DNA from: Syntrophotalea carbinolica DSM 2380
Lineage (GTDB): Bacteria; Desulfobacterota; Desulfuromonadia; Desulfuromonadales; Syntrophotaleaceae
DNA: 64,000 bases
Direction: 5' to 3'
Assembly: GCF_000012885.1 (NCBI RefSeq)
Contig: NC_007498.2
Location: 372,001-436,000 of the forward strand
Under the pieces are notes generated by a model. It was not told the DNA's origin, did not search any database, and was given only the letters and a program-made list of their open reading frames with translations. Every line of letters begins with the position of its first letter. Position 1 is the first letter of the stretch. A program made the position numbers and the translations under genes. This document shows positions 45,704 to 56,669 of this stretch, in pieces.

Positions 45704-46039
45704 ATGGGTATTGAAGGAAAAGGCAAAATGTTGAAAATCTTTCTCAACGAAAACACCAAGGATGGAAATGAGCTTCTGTATGAAAAGATCGTGCAGACGG
45801 CATTTGAGAAGGGTTTGGCCGGGTCCATGGTGTTTCGGGGGGTCGAGGGTTTCGGTTTTTGTTGTGAAAAATGCCGAACCATCCATGAGGGCCTGACGAT
45901 TTCCAAATGTCAGCCGATGGTTATCGAATTTATCGATACCGAAGAGAAGCTTGCCGAACTGGTTCCTGTTTTGAAGGGGATGCTTAAAACCGGTGCCATG
46001 ATTATGCAGGATGTGGATGTTTTGTTTGACAAGTATTGA
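45704..46039 (+). CDS. DUF190 family PII-like protein
   Basis: The 111-residue protein matches DUF190, a small ferredoxin-like fold related to PII signal proteins: MLKIFLNENTK, LYEKIVQTAFEKGLAGSMVFRGVEGFG, and a C-terminal MQDVDVLFDKY. A central CCEKC cluster is an addition of interest that might bind metal. GGGAGAGG precedes the ATG. Such proteins often bind nucleotides and control partner proteins; here the partner could be the operon's membrane protein, which is a guess. Confidence 0.8.
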   Translation: MGIEGKGKMLKIFLNENTKDGNELLYEKIVQTAFEKGLAGSMVFRGVEGFGFCCEKCRTIHEGLTISKCQPMVIEFIDTEEKLAELVPVLKGMLKTGAMIMQDVDVLFDKY

Positions 46040-46184
46040 GATTAACCGTGGGGTCCTTTAAAACCATCTGCCTGCGTTGAAAGGAGGGGAACCGGTCTGG
46101 GCAACCACCTTTTTTGCTACATCATTCAGTTTGTTTGAGGAGAAGTTTTTGTATCAAGTTGTTGGGACTTTTTTGGAGGTGTTT

Positions 46185-47066
46185 ATGAGAACAGTCGTTA
46201 AAAAAATTTCCATGCTGTTTCTGGTTGCAACCTTTTTGTTGATTGGTGGTTTTGCTACGGCAACGCAGTCGTTTGCCGCCGACGCTATCATCCCTTACAG
46301 TGTTATCGGAACGAACGAATATAATCTTCCCGTTAATTTTGATGAACCGATTAATCTGCTTCTTTCCTACAACCTCTGGCAAAACACAACGGATAGCTGG
46401 GGTCCTGATGGAGACGACACCAGTATCCTGCTTTCCGTAAATAAGTTTGCCCGTCTTTTTACCATCGAAGGTATTGATAACTGGGGCTTTCTGTGGGAAG
46501 CGGTTCTCGGCTATGGCGGTATCGGGACCGAGTCCGGCGACAATCTTAACGGCATGATCGATCCTCAGGTCGGTTTTGTTGCGTGGACCAAGCCTATTCC
46601 GACCTGGACCGCCTGCTTCGAATACTGGATGTATCTGCCCTTCGGCTCCAACGAACTTACCGATAATGCCCTTTCTCACGCTGTTACCTGGATGAACAAT
46701 CATCAGTTGTTCGATGGTAAAGTTGTCGTCGACTGGGACCTCGGCTACAAGATCCGCGGCGACCAGCGTAAAGGCGGTGACCGGAACGAACTGGGCAACT
46801 CGCTGTTTACCAACTGGGTCGTTACCTATAAGCACAACCCCTGGATCAATCCCAGCATTCATGTCGATTATGAGACCGGTGAAGCCGGCAAGAGCAAGGA
46901 TACCGGAGATACCATCGCTTCTTATGACCGGCTGCAGGTCGGTATCGGTAACAGCATGAAGATCACCGATCGCCTTCTGTTCGACTTCTGGTACAGCAGA
47001 GGCATCGCCGGGAGAAACACCGCGCGTTCCAATGCGGTTTATACCCGCTTCATCTGGTCCTTCTAA
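46185..47066 (+). CDS. outer-membrane channel-like protein (phenol-degradation MetA/SphA type)
   Basis: The 293-residue protein has a signal peptide (about 1-32, ending SFAAD) followed by a beta-rich barrel sequence with alternating hydrophobic residues and a C-terminal Phe (RFIWSF), the usual signal for outer-membrane insertion. It resembles the transporter group found near aromatic and ketone catabolic genes. TTGGAGG supports ATG 46185. As the last gene of the butanediol operon, it may let diols or acetoin enter the periplasm. The inference is from family and position. Confidence 0.75.
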   Translation: MRTVVKKISMLFLVATFLLIGGFATATQSFAADAIIPYSVIGTNEYNLPVNFDEPINLLLSYNLWQNTTDSWGPDGDDTSILLSVNKFARLFTIEGIDNWGFLWEAVLGYGGIGTESGDNLNGMIDPQVGFVAWTKPIPTWTACFEYWMYLPFGSNELTDNALSHAVTWMNNHQLFDGKVVVDWDLGYKIRGDQRKGGDRNELGNSLFTNWVVTYKHNPWINPSIHVDYETGEAGKSKDTGDTIASYDRLQVGIGNSMKITDRLLFDFWYSRGIAGRNTARSNAVYTRFIWSF

Positions 47067-47102
47067 GTATTACAGGACCGTTTGAGCTTCCATCAGTGTC
47101 AT

Positions 47103-47137
47103 GGAAACCTTCCCCGGGTCATTCGGGGAAGGTTTCC
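47103..47137 (+). terminator. terminator hairpin of the bdh operon
   Basis: A perfect 14-bp stem GGAAACCTTCCCCG/CGGGGAAGGTTTCC with a seven-base loop lies 36 bases after the stop. The T-tail is weak, but the stem is very stable. Confidence 0.75.
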
Positions 47138-47582
47138 TGCATGAAAGTGGATGGATGCTGGATCGGATAAAATCTGAGAATTGTTTGTGACGCATAAGAG
47201 CAGGTTTTTGAGTGCTTCTGTGGGATTGGCATCAGTCGTGCATTGTTCTGATTCGTAAGATGGGGAGCATGACATCGTAACGCCCTGGTAAGTAGGTTTA
47301 GGGGCGGTGTTGCAATGCTGTTTCCATCCAGGGTATTTTGGGCTTCAATTCGTAACGAGCTTCCGGCCCTTAAAAAATCAGCGCTGCCTTCCGGAGTCGA
47401 TATCCTTTTTGAACGGCATACTTGAATCCCGTACCACGAATGAATGTAGGGTGTCGATGCTGCCCTCGAACATGTTTTTGGGCATGTTGAATGATGGCAA
47501 CAGGGTTATTTTGGATGACGATAGCAGGGGGCGGCGCTGCAAGTTCGGGGGTTCCGTTTATCGCATTTTCTCATCTGTATGG
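47138..47582. other. intergenic region, no supported gene
   Basis: Nothing convincing is seen here. One open frame (47307-47663) lacks a ribosome site and overlaps the acoR start region. Confidence 0.5.
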
Positions 47583-47611
47583 TTGTCAGTAAAACAGGAT
47601 TCTGCTATGCT
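47583..47611 (+). promoter_or_regulatory. candidate sigma-70 promoter of acoR
   Basis: TTGTCA and TATGCT are separated by 17 bases. Each is near consensus. It would give a leader of about 65 bases before acoR. Confidence 0.4.
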
Positions 47612-47683
47612 GCGGGTTAACGTAAACATTGTTTATATTTTGAAGGCTGTATTCCGTCAATGATTATTCATGAGGTGGGAAGA

Positions 47684-49738
47684 ATGCCTGAACAGGAAGT
47701 CAACCGGCATATTCAACGGATATTTTCCTGTGTTTCCGGTAACAGGGGCAATGAGGGGCAGCAAATCGAGGCTCCTATTGTTACCTCCTGGGAGCGTAGT
47801 CTTCAGCATTACGGTATCGATCCTAGTGAACCCAACCCGGTTCAGGTGCTGACAGCTGCCGAATTGCGGGAATATACCCGTCCTATCGAACGTTTCCTGC
47901 GTATTGCCAAAGCAGGGGTTCAGTTTCTGCACCGTCAGGTCGCCGACCTCGGTTACTCGACCCTGCTGTGCGACGCCCACGGGGTGACCGTCGACTGGCG
48001 GGGCGACGAGCGTTTTTCCCGCCAGTGGAAAGATGCCGGGCTCTATCTTGGTGCGGTGTGGAATGAGCATCAGGAGGGAACCTGCGGGGTTGGTACCGCG
48101 CTCATCGAGCAGACGGCTCTTACTGTTCACAAAGGCGATCACTTCCGAGCCAAAAACGCCAATCTGACATGCTCCTGTGCTCCCATTATCGGCCCGAGTG
48201 GCAAAACTATGGGGCTGATCGATGTTTCCGCTCTGCATTCTCCCGATTCCAAGGAGAGTCAGCACCTTGCCCTGCAGTTGGTCATGCAGTCCGCACGCAT
48301 GATCGAAAGCGCCTATTTCCTCAATCAATATGAAGACCAGTGGGTGTTGAAGCTGAATTTCGAGCGGGAACTCGCCGAAGTGTCGAGTGAATGTCTGGTG
48401 GCCATCGATGGCGAAGGCAGGATCCTTGCCGCTGATCGCATCGCGTGTCGCACCCTGGGGCACGAAGTTCCCGGCGGCAATCTGGTGGGACGTTTTGTCC
48501 GGGAAGTGTTTGATCTGAATTTTGAAAAACTGCTGGATGTCTATTCCAATTCCAGTATGGTTTTGCCTATCCGGACCCAAGCCACCGGTCTCCAGCTGTT
48601 TGCCTGTTTGCGGAGCCCTCAGGCTATCTCGGTCAAGCCGGTGGGGCGCGTGGAGCCCGTCGCCCCGCCCCGGCGCCAGGTGCCGCTGGCGGGTCAGCCG
48701 TTGACCCTCGATTATCTGGCGGGGGACGATCGCAAGCTTCAGGACAGCGTCGAGCGTATCAAGCGGGTCATGAATAAACCCATTCCGATATTGCTCAACG
48801 GTGAGACGGGTACGGGCAAGGAGATGTTTGCCCAGGCTATCCATCATGCCAGTCGGCGTGCCGACAAGCCTTTTGTCGCGGTCAACTGCGCGGCAATCCC
48901 CGAATCCCTTATAGAAAGTGAACTGTTCGGCTATAAGGACGGGGCTTTTACCGGCGCTCGCAGTAAGGGGATGCGCGGCAAGATCCTGCAGTCGGACGGC
49001 GGAACCTTGTTTCTCGATGAAATCGGCGATATGCCGGCCAGTCTGCAGCCGAGGCTGTTGCGGGTTCTCGCGGAGCGCGAAGTCACCCCCCTGGGCGGGG
49101 AAACGGCGATTCCCGTCGATCTGCATGTCATCTGTGCAACCCATCGTAATATTCTGGATATGGTGGCCAGCGGCGCATTCCGGGAGGATCTCTATTATCG
49201 CCTTAACGGGATCGCCTTCGAGTTGCCGTCGTTGCGTGAGCGTTCCGATCTGGAACGTTTGATCAACGACGTGCTTTTGATCGAGGCCGGCAACAGCGTC
49301 GAGAGCGTAGTCATCGATGATGCGGCTATGCGGGTCATGACGGATTTTTGCTGGCCGGGCAACATTCGGCAGTTGCGCAATGCTCTGCGGTATGCCCTGG
49401 CAGTTTGTGATAACGGTGTAATTACCTGCGCCGACCTGCCGGTGGATATCACGGTTACCGGATCGACGGATCCCGCAGCCGCGTCGTTGACCGCTTCTCG
49501 TCGGCAGCCGGTTGCCCAGTTGCCCGAAGAGCCTGTCAGGCCGCCTGCTGCGTCGGTGGTCGACGAGGCCGTTGCCGGTCTCAATGCCATGGAGCAGGCT
49601 GAGCGTCAGGTTATCCTTGAGGCCCTTCAGAAGTACAAGTGGCAAGTGTCCAAGGCTGTCAAAGAGGTCGGCATCAGTCGCGCGACCATGTATCGCAAGA
49701 TGGATAAATATGCCATCGTGCCGCCCAATAAGCGTTAA
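47684..49738 (+). CDS. acoR: sigma-54 dependent activator AcoR
   Basis: AcoR activates acetoin catabolic genes with sigma-54 RNA polymerase in response to acetoin. The 684-residue protein has an N-terminal GAF-like sensory region (about 50-200), a PAS-like segment (235-320), the AAA+ domain with GETGTGKE (about 372), GAFTGAR (about 420, the sigma-54 contact loop) and FREDLYYRL, and a C-terminal Fis-type helix-turn-helix (KAVKEVGISRATMYRKM). No receiver domain is present, so it should sense ligand directly. ATG 47684, with GAGGTGGGA just upstream, is preferred to in-frame ATG 47660. Three sigma-54 promoters lie around it. Confidence 0.92.
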   Translation: MPEQEVNRHIQRIFSCVSGNRGNEGQQIEAPIVTSWERSLQHYGIDPSEPNPVQVLTAAELREYTRPIERFLRIAKAGVQFLHRQVADLGYSTLLCDAHGVTVDWRGDERFSRQWKDAGLYLGAVWNEHQEGTCGVGTALIEQTALTVHKGDHFRAKNANLTCSCAPIIGPSGKTMGLIDVSALHSPDSKESQHLALQLVMQSARMIESAYFLNQYEDQWVLKLNFERELAEVSSECLVAIDGEGRILAADRIACRTLGHEVPGGNLVGRFVREVFDLNFEKLLDVYSNSSMVLPIRTQATGLQLFACLRSPQAISVKPVGRVEPVAPPRRQVPLAGQPLTLDYLAGDDRKLQDSVERIKRVMNKPIPILLNGETGTGKEMFAQAIHHASRRADKPFVAVNCAAIPESLIESELFGYKDGAFTGARSKGMRGKILQSDGGTLFLDEIGDMPASLQPRLLRVLAEREVTPLGGETAIPVDLHVICATHRNILDMVASGAFREDLYYRLNGIAFELPSLRERSDLERLINDVLLIEAGNSVESVVIDDAAMRVMTDFCWPGNIRQLRNALRYALAVCDNGVITCADLPVDITVTGSTDPAAASLTASRRQPVAQLPEEPVRPPAASVVDEAVAGLNAMEQAERQVILEALQKYKWQVSKAVKEVGISRATMYRKMDKYAIVPPNKR

Positions 49739-49826
49739 ACGGCAATTTCGATACGTTCAAATCAGCAGGTTTATGCTGGGCGGGGTCGTCTTATCGTAGA
49801 GAGACACCCCATGGCTTCATAATCAT

Positions 49827-49867
49827 AAAAATGGCTGTCGCGGCAGGGTGCCGGGCAGCCATTTTTT
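49827..49867 (+). terminator. terminator of acoR
   Basis: AAAAATGGCTG/CAGCCATTTTTT forms the stem base around a GC-rich loop, with a T-run at the end. Confidence 0.85.
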
Positions 49868-49966
49868 ATGGTTCGGTAATGGTGTTTTGCTGTCGGTCTT
49901 TCATTGGGTGCCGCAGTCCGGGCTGCTGAAAAGGTGGCAACGGTCGGGAGCTCTGGGGTGGCGCTT

Positions 49967-50006
49967 CGGGACAGGTGTTTCTGTAAAGGCTGAGACAAGT
50001 GTCTCA
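49967..50006 (+). promoter_or_regulatory. AcoR enhancer pair of the thi operon
   Basis: A perfect palindrome, TGAGACA-AG-TGTCTCA (49991-50006), is preceded 24 bases upstream (centre to centre) by a degenerate copy (49967-49982, 10 of 14 matches). They lie about 140-180 bases before the -24 box, the normal distance for sigma-54 enhancers. AcoR as the binder is inferred from recurrence at acoA and the bdh operon. Confidence 0.75.
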
Positions 50007-50144
50007 ATTTGAGGAAAGCGATGGTGTCTTACGTTGCCTTTTCAGCCGTATGGCAAGGGCCATGACGATGATAAGGGTCCTGGGTGTCGGCGCTTGCGCC
50101 TTCTGCAGGGTTTTGTGGAAAAGAGGAGGGTCTCATCGGAGGCT

Positions 50145-50160
50145 TGGCCTGCTTCTTGCG
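50145..50160 (+). promoter_or_regulatory. sigma-54 promoter of the thi operon
   Basis: TGGCCTG-N4-TTGCG is near-consensus with exact spacing. Predicted start is about 50171, leaving a 130-base leader. Confidence 0.8.
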
Positions 50161-50207
50161 CATTGATTTCATAAAAACAAAGGTCGCGGGAAGTTAACCG
50201 CCATGAG

Positions 50208-50222
50208 GTCCCGTGACGGGAC
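50208..50222 (+). other. leader hairpin before thiC
   Basis: GTCCCG-TGA-CGGGAC is a tight hairpin in the thiC leader. No TPP-riboswitch core is seen around it. Confidence 0.4.
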
Positions 50223-50241
50223 GACCGGGGATACGGTTTAA

Positions 50242-52092
<1,851 letters not shown>

Positions 52093-52102
52093 CGGAGGAT
52101 CC

Positions 52103-52306
52103 ATGTCGCAATTAACGGTAAACGGTAAACCATTGGTCCTGCCGCTGCCGGCAACCATTCTGGATGTGTTGAATCGTCTCAATTTCGACCCAACCAAAGT
52201 TGCCGCGGAGTTGAACGGAACCGTTGTCATGCGGGATGCCTTTGGTGAAACCGATCTGAACCGTAATGATTGTCTGGAAATCGTTCAATTCGTCGGCGGG
52301 GGCTGA
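52103..52306 (+). CDS. thiS: sulfur carrier protein ThiS
   Basis: The 67-residue ubiquitin-like protein carries thiocarboxylate sulfur for thiazole synthesis. It ends in the required Gly-Gly (FVGGG), here with an extra Gly. The strand pattern [11 protein letters not shown] and [10 protein letters not shown] is typical. GGAGG precedes the ATG, ten bases after thiC. The adenylating enzyme ThiF is not in the window. Confidence 0.93.
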   Translation: MSQLTVNGKPLVLPLPATILDVLNRLNFDPTKVAAELNGTVVMRDAFGETDLNRNDCLEIVQFVGGG

Positions 52307-52335
52307 ACCCTGCCGCTTTGACCAAAGGTTATATC

Positions 52336-53112
52336 ATGGATGAACTCGTCATTGCCGGTCGGTCTTTTTCCTCCCGCCTGATGGTCGGGACCGGAAAATT
52401 CGCCTCCAACTCTCTGATGGCAGACGCCCTGGCCGCGTCGGGGTCGCAGATCGTCACCGTCGCTTTGCGCCGGGTCGACATCGACCGACCCGAAGACGAT
52501 CTGCTGGCTCATATCGATCGGGACAAGTATCTGCTGCTGCCCAATACCAGCGGTGCCCGCGACGCCGACGAGGCTGTGCGCCTGGCGCGTCTGGCGCGCG
52601 CCGCCGGCTGCGAGCCCTGGGTCAAGCTGGAGGTCACTCCCGACCCTTACTATCTGCTGCCCGATCCCATCGAAACCCTCAAGGCCGCCGAAATTCTGGT
52701 CAAGGAAGGCTTTGTGGTGTTGCCCTACATCAATGCCGACCCGGTACTGGCCAAGCATCTGCAGGAAGCCGGCACCGCCACGGTGATGCCGCTGGGAGCG
52801 CCCATCGGCACCAACAAGGGGGTGCGCACCCGCGACAACATCGCCATTATCATCGAGCAGGCCATCGTACCGGTGGTGGTCGATGCGGGTCTTGGCGCAC
52901 CGTCGCATGTGGCCGAGGCCATGGAGATGGGTGCCGATGCGGTGCTGGTCAATACCGCCCTGGCCGTGACCCCGGATCCCGCGGGTATGGCCAACGCCTT
53001 TCGCCTCGGGGTGGAGGCCGGGCGCCGCGCGTTTCTGGCGGGTCTTCCGGCCCAGCAACAGAAGGCCGAGGCGTCCAGCCCCCTGACCGGATTTTTGAGG
53101 GACGAACAGTGA
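52336..53112 (+). CDS. thiG: thiazole synthase ThiG
   Basis: ThiG condenses deoxyxylulose phosphate, dehydroglycine and ThiS sulfur into the thiazole. The 258-residue TIM barrel shows VGTGKFAS at the start, the Schiff-base lysine in [22 protein letters not shown], and [22 protein letters not shown] for phosphate binding. ATG 52336 is preferred to a longer frame overlapping thiS. It overlaps thiH by GTGA. Confidence 0.95.
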   Translation: MDELVIAGRSFSSRLMVGTGKFASNSLMADALAASGSQIVTVALRRVDIDRPEDDLLAHIDRDKYLLLPNTSGARDADEAVRLARLARAAGCEPWVKLEVTPDPYYLLPDPIETLKAAEILVKEGFVVLPYINADPVLAKHLQEAGTATVMPLGAPIGTNKGVRTRDNIAIIIEQAIVPVVVDAGLGAPSHVAEAMEMGADAVLVNTALAVTPDPAGMANAFRLGVEAGRRAFLAGLPAQQQKAEASSPLTGFLRDEQ

Positions 53113-54233
53113 ATTTTCTCGACGAATTCAACAGCTACGATCGCGGCGAGCTTGCGCAACGGATTATGTCATGCCGGGCTGCCGATGTGGAACGAGCGCT
53201 GACGGCGGAACATCTGCGCAGTGCCGATTTTATGGCGCTGCTGTCGCCGGCGGCGCACGGTTACCTGGAGTCGATGGCACAAAAAGCCCACCGTCTGACG
53301 CAGCAGCGTTTCGGCAAAACCATCCAGCTCTTTGCGCCGCTGTACATCTCCAACGAATGCAGCAACGGCTGCCTGTACTGCGGCTTCAACGCCGCCAACA
53401 AGGTCGCGCGGCGCACCTTGAGCCTGGACGAAGTCGAAGCCGAGGCCCGCATCCTGCGCCAGCGCGGTTTCCGTCATGTGCAGATTCTTACCGGTGAAGC
53501 TCCCCGGGCTGTGGATAACGATATGCTGGCAGCGGTGGTCCGCCGGATTCGGCCATTGTTTTCCGCCATCAGCATCGAAGTCTATCCCATGGAAGAAGCC
53601 GGCTACCGACAGATGGTCGATGCCGGCGTCGACAACCTGACCGTTTATCAGGAGACGTACGATCGCGATCTGTACGACAAGCTGCATCCCTTCGGTCGTA
53701 AAAAGGATTTTGACTGGCGTCTGACCACTCCCGACCGCGGCGGTGCGGCGGGACTGCGTTCCATCGGTATCGGTGCCTTGTTGGGGCTGAGCGACTGGCG
53801 CGTCGAAGGTGTGCTGGTCGGGTTGCACGCGCGACACCTGGCGCGTACCTGGTGGCGCAGTCGGGTGAATGTATCCTTTCCGCGCATGCGGCCCGCCGGG
53901 GGCGGGTTCAATCCGCTGGCGCCGGTATCCGACAGTGCCCTGGTGCAACTGATCTGCGCGCTGCGACTGTTGATACCCGATGCCGGGCTGGTGCTGTCGA
54001 CCCGCGAAAGCTCCAGTTTGCGCGATCATCTGCTGCCTTTGGGTATCACCCAGCTGAGTGCCGGCTCCTGTACTGCCCCGGGCGGGTATGGCGACGAGGG
54101 GCACGGTAGCGAGCAGTTTGCCATTGACGACGACCGCGACGCCGAACAGGTTTGCGCCATGCTGCGCGCCCAGGGATATGAGCCGGTATGGAAGGATTGG
54201 GATCGCACCTTTATGGATCGGCAGGCCGTTTGA
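53109..54233 (+). CDS. thiH: 2-iminoacetate synthase ThiH
   Basis: This radical SAM tyrosine lyase produces dehydroglycine for ThiG, the anaerobic route replacing ThiO. The 374-residue protein has the cluster motif C-x3-C-x2-C ([10 protein letters not shown]), the LTGEAP segment, and [11 protein letters not shown] and [17 protein letters not shown]. The GTG start overlaps the thiG stop. Use of ThiH over ThiO fits a strict anaerobe. Confidence 0.95.
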   Translation: MNFLDEFNSYDRGELAQRIMSCRAADVERALTAEHLRSADFMALLSPAAHGYLESMAQKAHRLTQQRFGKTIQLFAPLYISNECSNGCLYCGFNAANKVARRTLSLDEVEAEARILRQRGFRHVQILTGEAPRAVDNDMLAAVVRRIRPLFSAISIEVYPMEEAGYRQMVDAGVDNLTVYQETYDRDLYDKLHPFGRKKDFDWRLTTPDRGGAAGLRSIGIGALLGLSDWRVEGVLVGLHARHLARTWWRSRVNVSFPRMRPAGGGFNPLAPVSDSALVQLICALRLLIPDAGLVLSTRESSSLRDHLLPLGITQLSAGSCTAPGGYGDEGHGSEQFAIDDDRDAEQVCAMLRAQGYEPVWKDWDRTFMDRQAV

Positions 54234-54321
54234 GCCGCTGCCTCGTAGACGTTTCCCCGGCGGGAATCACGTCGGTCGAATGATTTGAGCTATTCAGATA
54301 ACCGGTAAGGAGAAAAGGGAT

Positions 54322-55404
54322 ATGACAGGCACGATAGCCGATGGTGTTACCGTAGGTATTATTGCCAACCCTGCTTCAGGGCGGGATATCCGGCGGCTGA
54401 TCAGTGCCGCTTCGGGTTTTACCATTGCCGAAAAGGCCAATATCGTCCGAAGGTTATGTCTGGGTATGCGCCTGATCGGCGTCGACAGGGTTTGCATGAT
54501 CCCTGATCGTTCGGGTATTGCAGGTACGTTGCTGCGCGATAAGGAACACGGAGTCAAGGTTCTCGACGAAAAGTGGCCGGAAATCGAATTGCTCGACATG
54601 CGCGTGGAAGAAAAAGCCATCGATACTCTGCGTGCTGTTGATCTGATGGTGGCTAAGGGAGTTCAGGTCATTATCGTGCTCGGGGGCGACGGCACCCATC
54701 GGCTGGTCGCCAACAACTGCGGCTCTATCCCTATTGTTGCTCTTTCCACCGGTACAAATAACGCTTTTCCTCATTTTCAGGAGGCGACGGTCGCCGGAAT
54801 GGCGACCGGCCTGGTGGCACGAGGAGCTGTCCCGGCCTGTGAGGCGACTCAGCGCAACAAGGTGCTGCGGCTGGAGATCAACGGTCAGTGCCGGGATCTG
54901 GCATTGGTTGATCTCTGTCTCACCGATGACAGATGGGTCGGGGCCCGGGCTATGTGGCGGCCGGAACGGGTCAAGGAAATCTTTGTCACCTACGCGGAAG
55001 CCGACGCCATCGGGTTGTCTTCGGTTGCCGGTTTGGCCAATCCCATCCCGCGGGACAGCGGCCAGGGTCTTCATCTGGTGCTGTGTCCACCGGGACAGGG
55101 TATACTGACCGTTTGCGCGCCCATCGCTCCGGGACTGATTTTGCCCGTAGGGATATCGGAGTTGCGCATCTTGAGGCCGAATGAATATATCCCCGTCGAT
55201 ATGGCCAATGGAGTCGTGACGTTGGATGGCGAACGGGAGTTTGCGTTCCGCAAGGATGATAAGATCAATGTGTGGCTCGATCTCGATGGTCCTTTTACCA
55301 TCGATGTGCCGCGGGTTATGCATGTCGCCGCCGAGCGTGGCGTCTTCACCTGGCCTTCGCCTTATATCTGCACCGATAATGTCACGCAGGGGGCGGGAGA
55401 GTAG
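54322..55404 (+). CDS. acoX: AcoX, ATP-NAD kinase-like protein
   Basis: AcoX is regularly found in acetoin dehydrogenase clusters; its role is unsettled. The 360-residue protein has an NAD-kinase/diacylglycerol-kinase-type fold: GIIANPASGRD at the start, the GGDGT motif in VLGGDGTHR (about residue 118), and STGTNNAFP. These imply ATP binding and phosphorylation of a small molecule or cofactor. AAGGAG precedes the ATG. It lies between thiH and thiE, inside the thiamine operon, which hints at a cofactor-related task. Confidence 0.88.
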   Translation: MTGTIADGVTVGIIANPASGRDIRRLISAASGFTIAEKANIVRRLCLGMRLIGVDRVCMIPDRSGIAGTLLRDKEHGVKVLDEKWPEIELLDMRVEEKAIDTLRAVDLMVAKGVQVIIVLGGDGTHRLVANNCGSIPIVALSTGTNNAFPHFQEATVAGMATGLVARGAVPACEATQRNKVLRLEINGQCRDLALVDLCLTDDRWVGARAMWRPERVKEIFVTYAEADAIGLSSVAGLANPIPRDSGQGLHLVLCPPGQGILTVCAPIAPGLILPVGISELRILRPNEYIPVDMANGVVTLDGEREFAFRKDDKINVWLDLDGPFTIDVPRVMHVAAERGVFTWPSPYICTDNVTQGAGE

Positions 55405-55409
55405 GTTTT

Positions 55410-56030
55410 ATGACGCGGGAAGATATCTGCGGCGTTTATCTGATTACCGAATCTGTGCCTGATATGCTGGAAAGGGTGCGTATTGCCCTGGCAAACGGTG
55501 TGAAGGTGGTGCAGTACCGCGGTAAAAACGATCCCGAAGCAAAGCGCCTGCCCATGGCCAACCGGTTGCGTTGCTTGTGCGGAGAGTACGGGGCGTTTTT
55601 TATCGTCAACGATGATCCTGGCCTGGCGCTGGCCTGCCGGGCTGACGGCGTACATTTGGGCCAAGGCGATGGTTCGGTGATGCAGGCCAGGCAAATGCTG
55701 GGCGAAGCGGCCCTTATCGGCGTCTCGACCCACTCTCTTTCCGAAGCTGAACAGGCCCAGCGGCAGGGTGCCGATTATATCGGTTTCGGCTGTCTTTTCG
55801 CGACTGCATCGAAGCGGGATACGGTGTCCGCGTCGCTGGATGAATTGCGGCTTGTAAGGCATGTCGTGTCGTTGCCGATTGTAGCGATCGGCGGCATCCA
55901 TATTGGTAATGCTGCGCTGGCTGTTCAGGCCGGAGCGGATGCCGTGGCCGTCATTTCGGCCGTGATGCAGGCCGATGATTGCAAATCTACCGTGTGTGAA
56001 CTGGACCGTCAGTGCCGCGCCCTCATTTAA
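55410..56030 (+). CDS. thiE: thiamine-phosphate synthase ThiE
   Basis: ThiE couples HMP-PP with thiazole phosphate to make thiamine phosphate. The 206-residue TIM barrel has the expected VQYRGK, NDDPGLALACRADGVHLGQ, IGVSTHS, DYIGFGCLFATASK and AIGGI elements. GGGAGAG precedes the ATG, five bases after acoX. HMP-P kinase (ThiD) and thiamine-phosphate kinase (ThiL) are not present here and must be elsewhere. Confidence 0.94.
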   Translation: MTREDICGVYLITESVPDMLERVRIALANGVKVVQYRGKNDPEAKRLPMANRLRCLCGEYGAFFIVNDDPGLALACRADGVHLGQGDGSVMQARQMLGEAALIGVSTHSLSEAEQAQRQGADYIGFGCLFATASKRDTVSASLDELRLVRHVVSLPIVAIGGIHIGNAALAVQAGADAVAVISAVMQADDCKSTVCELDRQCRALI

Positions 56031-56221
56031 GCCTTTCGCTGTGAGTGGCGAACTTCGGCGAAGGTTTTGTCTGCCAAGTTTTTCCTGCCACGTTACTTCC
56101 GGGATCATTCTCTTCTTTCCCTGGATGACATTTCTCTCTAGTCCTTACGCAGGCCAGGCCGTTGTGCTTTGCCTGTTTTTTTGCTTTTCTACGAGCATTG
56201 CCCGGGGTGAAAAGCGAAGCC

Positions 56222-56294
56222 TCGCAAACCTGTCTCAATTCCTCAACCGGGGTTTTGCGACAGATGTTTGTCTTGCCGTAAGACACTTGTATCA
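56222..56294 (+). promoter_or_regulatory. AcoR enhancer cluster of acoABC
   Basis: Three copies of the palindrome motif are seen: a right half TGTCTCA (56231-56237), TGCGACA-GA-TGTTTGT (56256-56271) and TAAGACA-CT-TGTATCA (56279-56294, 12 of 14). The last two are 23 bases apart centre to centre, like the pair before thiC. They lie about 175-240 bases upstream of the -24 box. Confidence 0.65.
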
Positions 56295-56390
56295 AAATTA
56301 TCAAAACCTCTGAGAACCAGTGCTCTCAAATACTTGCAATGCAAACATTCAGGATTGTTCAGATCTTTTTTTGAAAAACTTTTACATCTG

Positions 56391-56436
56391 AAATCCCTCG
56401 CAAAAACAATGTTTTGCGAATTGCTTTTAGGGATTT
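56391..56436. other. nested inverted repeat between enhancer and promoter
   Basis: AAATCCCT/AGGGATTT encloses TCGCAAAA/TTTTGCGA. It sits in the region looped between AcoR sites and the sigma-54 promoter. It could be a binding site or a terminator for thiE readthrough. Confidence 0.35.
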
Positions 56437-56467
56437 GGGAGTGTTTGTTTTTTGCGATCCGGATCCT

Positions 56468-56483
56468 TGGCACCTGTTGTGCT
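56468..56483 (+). promoter_or_regulatory. sigma-54 promoter of acoABC
   Basis: TGGCACC-N4-GTGCT has a consensus -24 box and exact spacing to the -12 GC; the -12 box departs at one T. Predicted start is about 56494. Confidence 0.7.
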
Positions 56484-56669
56484 CTAACACATGACCGTGA
56501 GACCAAGCGCGGCCGTATCAAGAGCCTGTCTTGCGGTCATCGATTCAGCAGCGGCTTGCCACCTCCAGGCGGGCGTGAGGCAGGTCGGGATCGACTATCA
56601 CAGGTGAAGATCGGTCAATCGTTACCCTATCGTTTTATGGCACGATCCAAAGGAAGAAGGGAGAAGCAA

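Noticed and set aside
47657-49645. 662-codon minus-strand frame opposite acoR
   Set aside because: It is antisense to intact AAA+ and HTH motifs of AcoR; no independent support.
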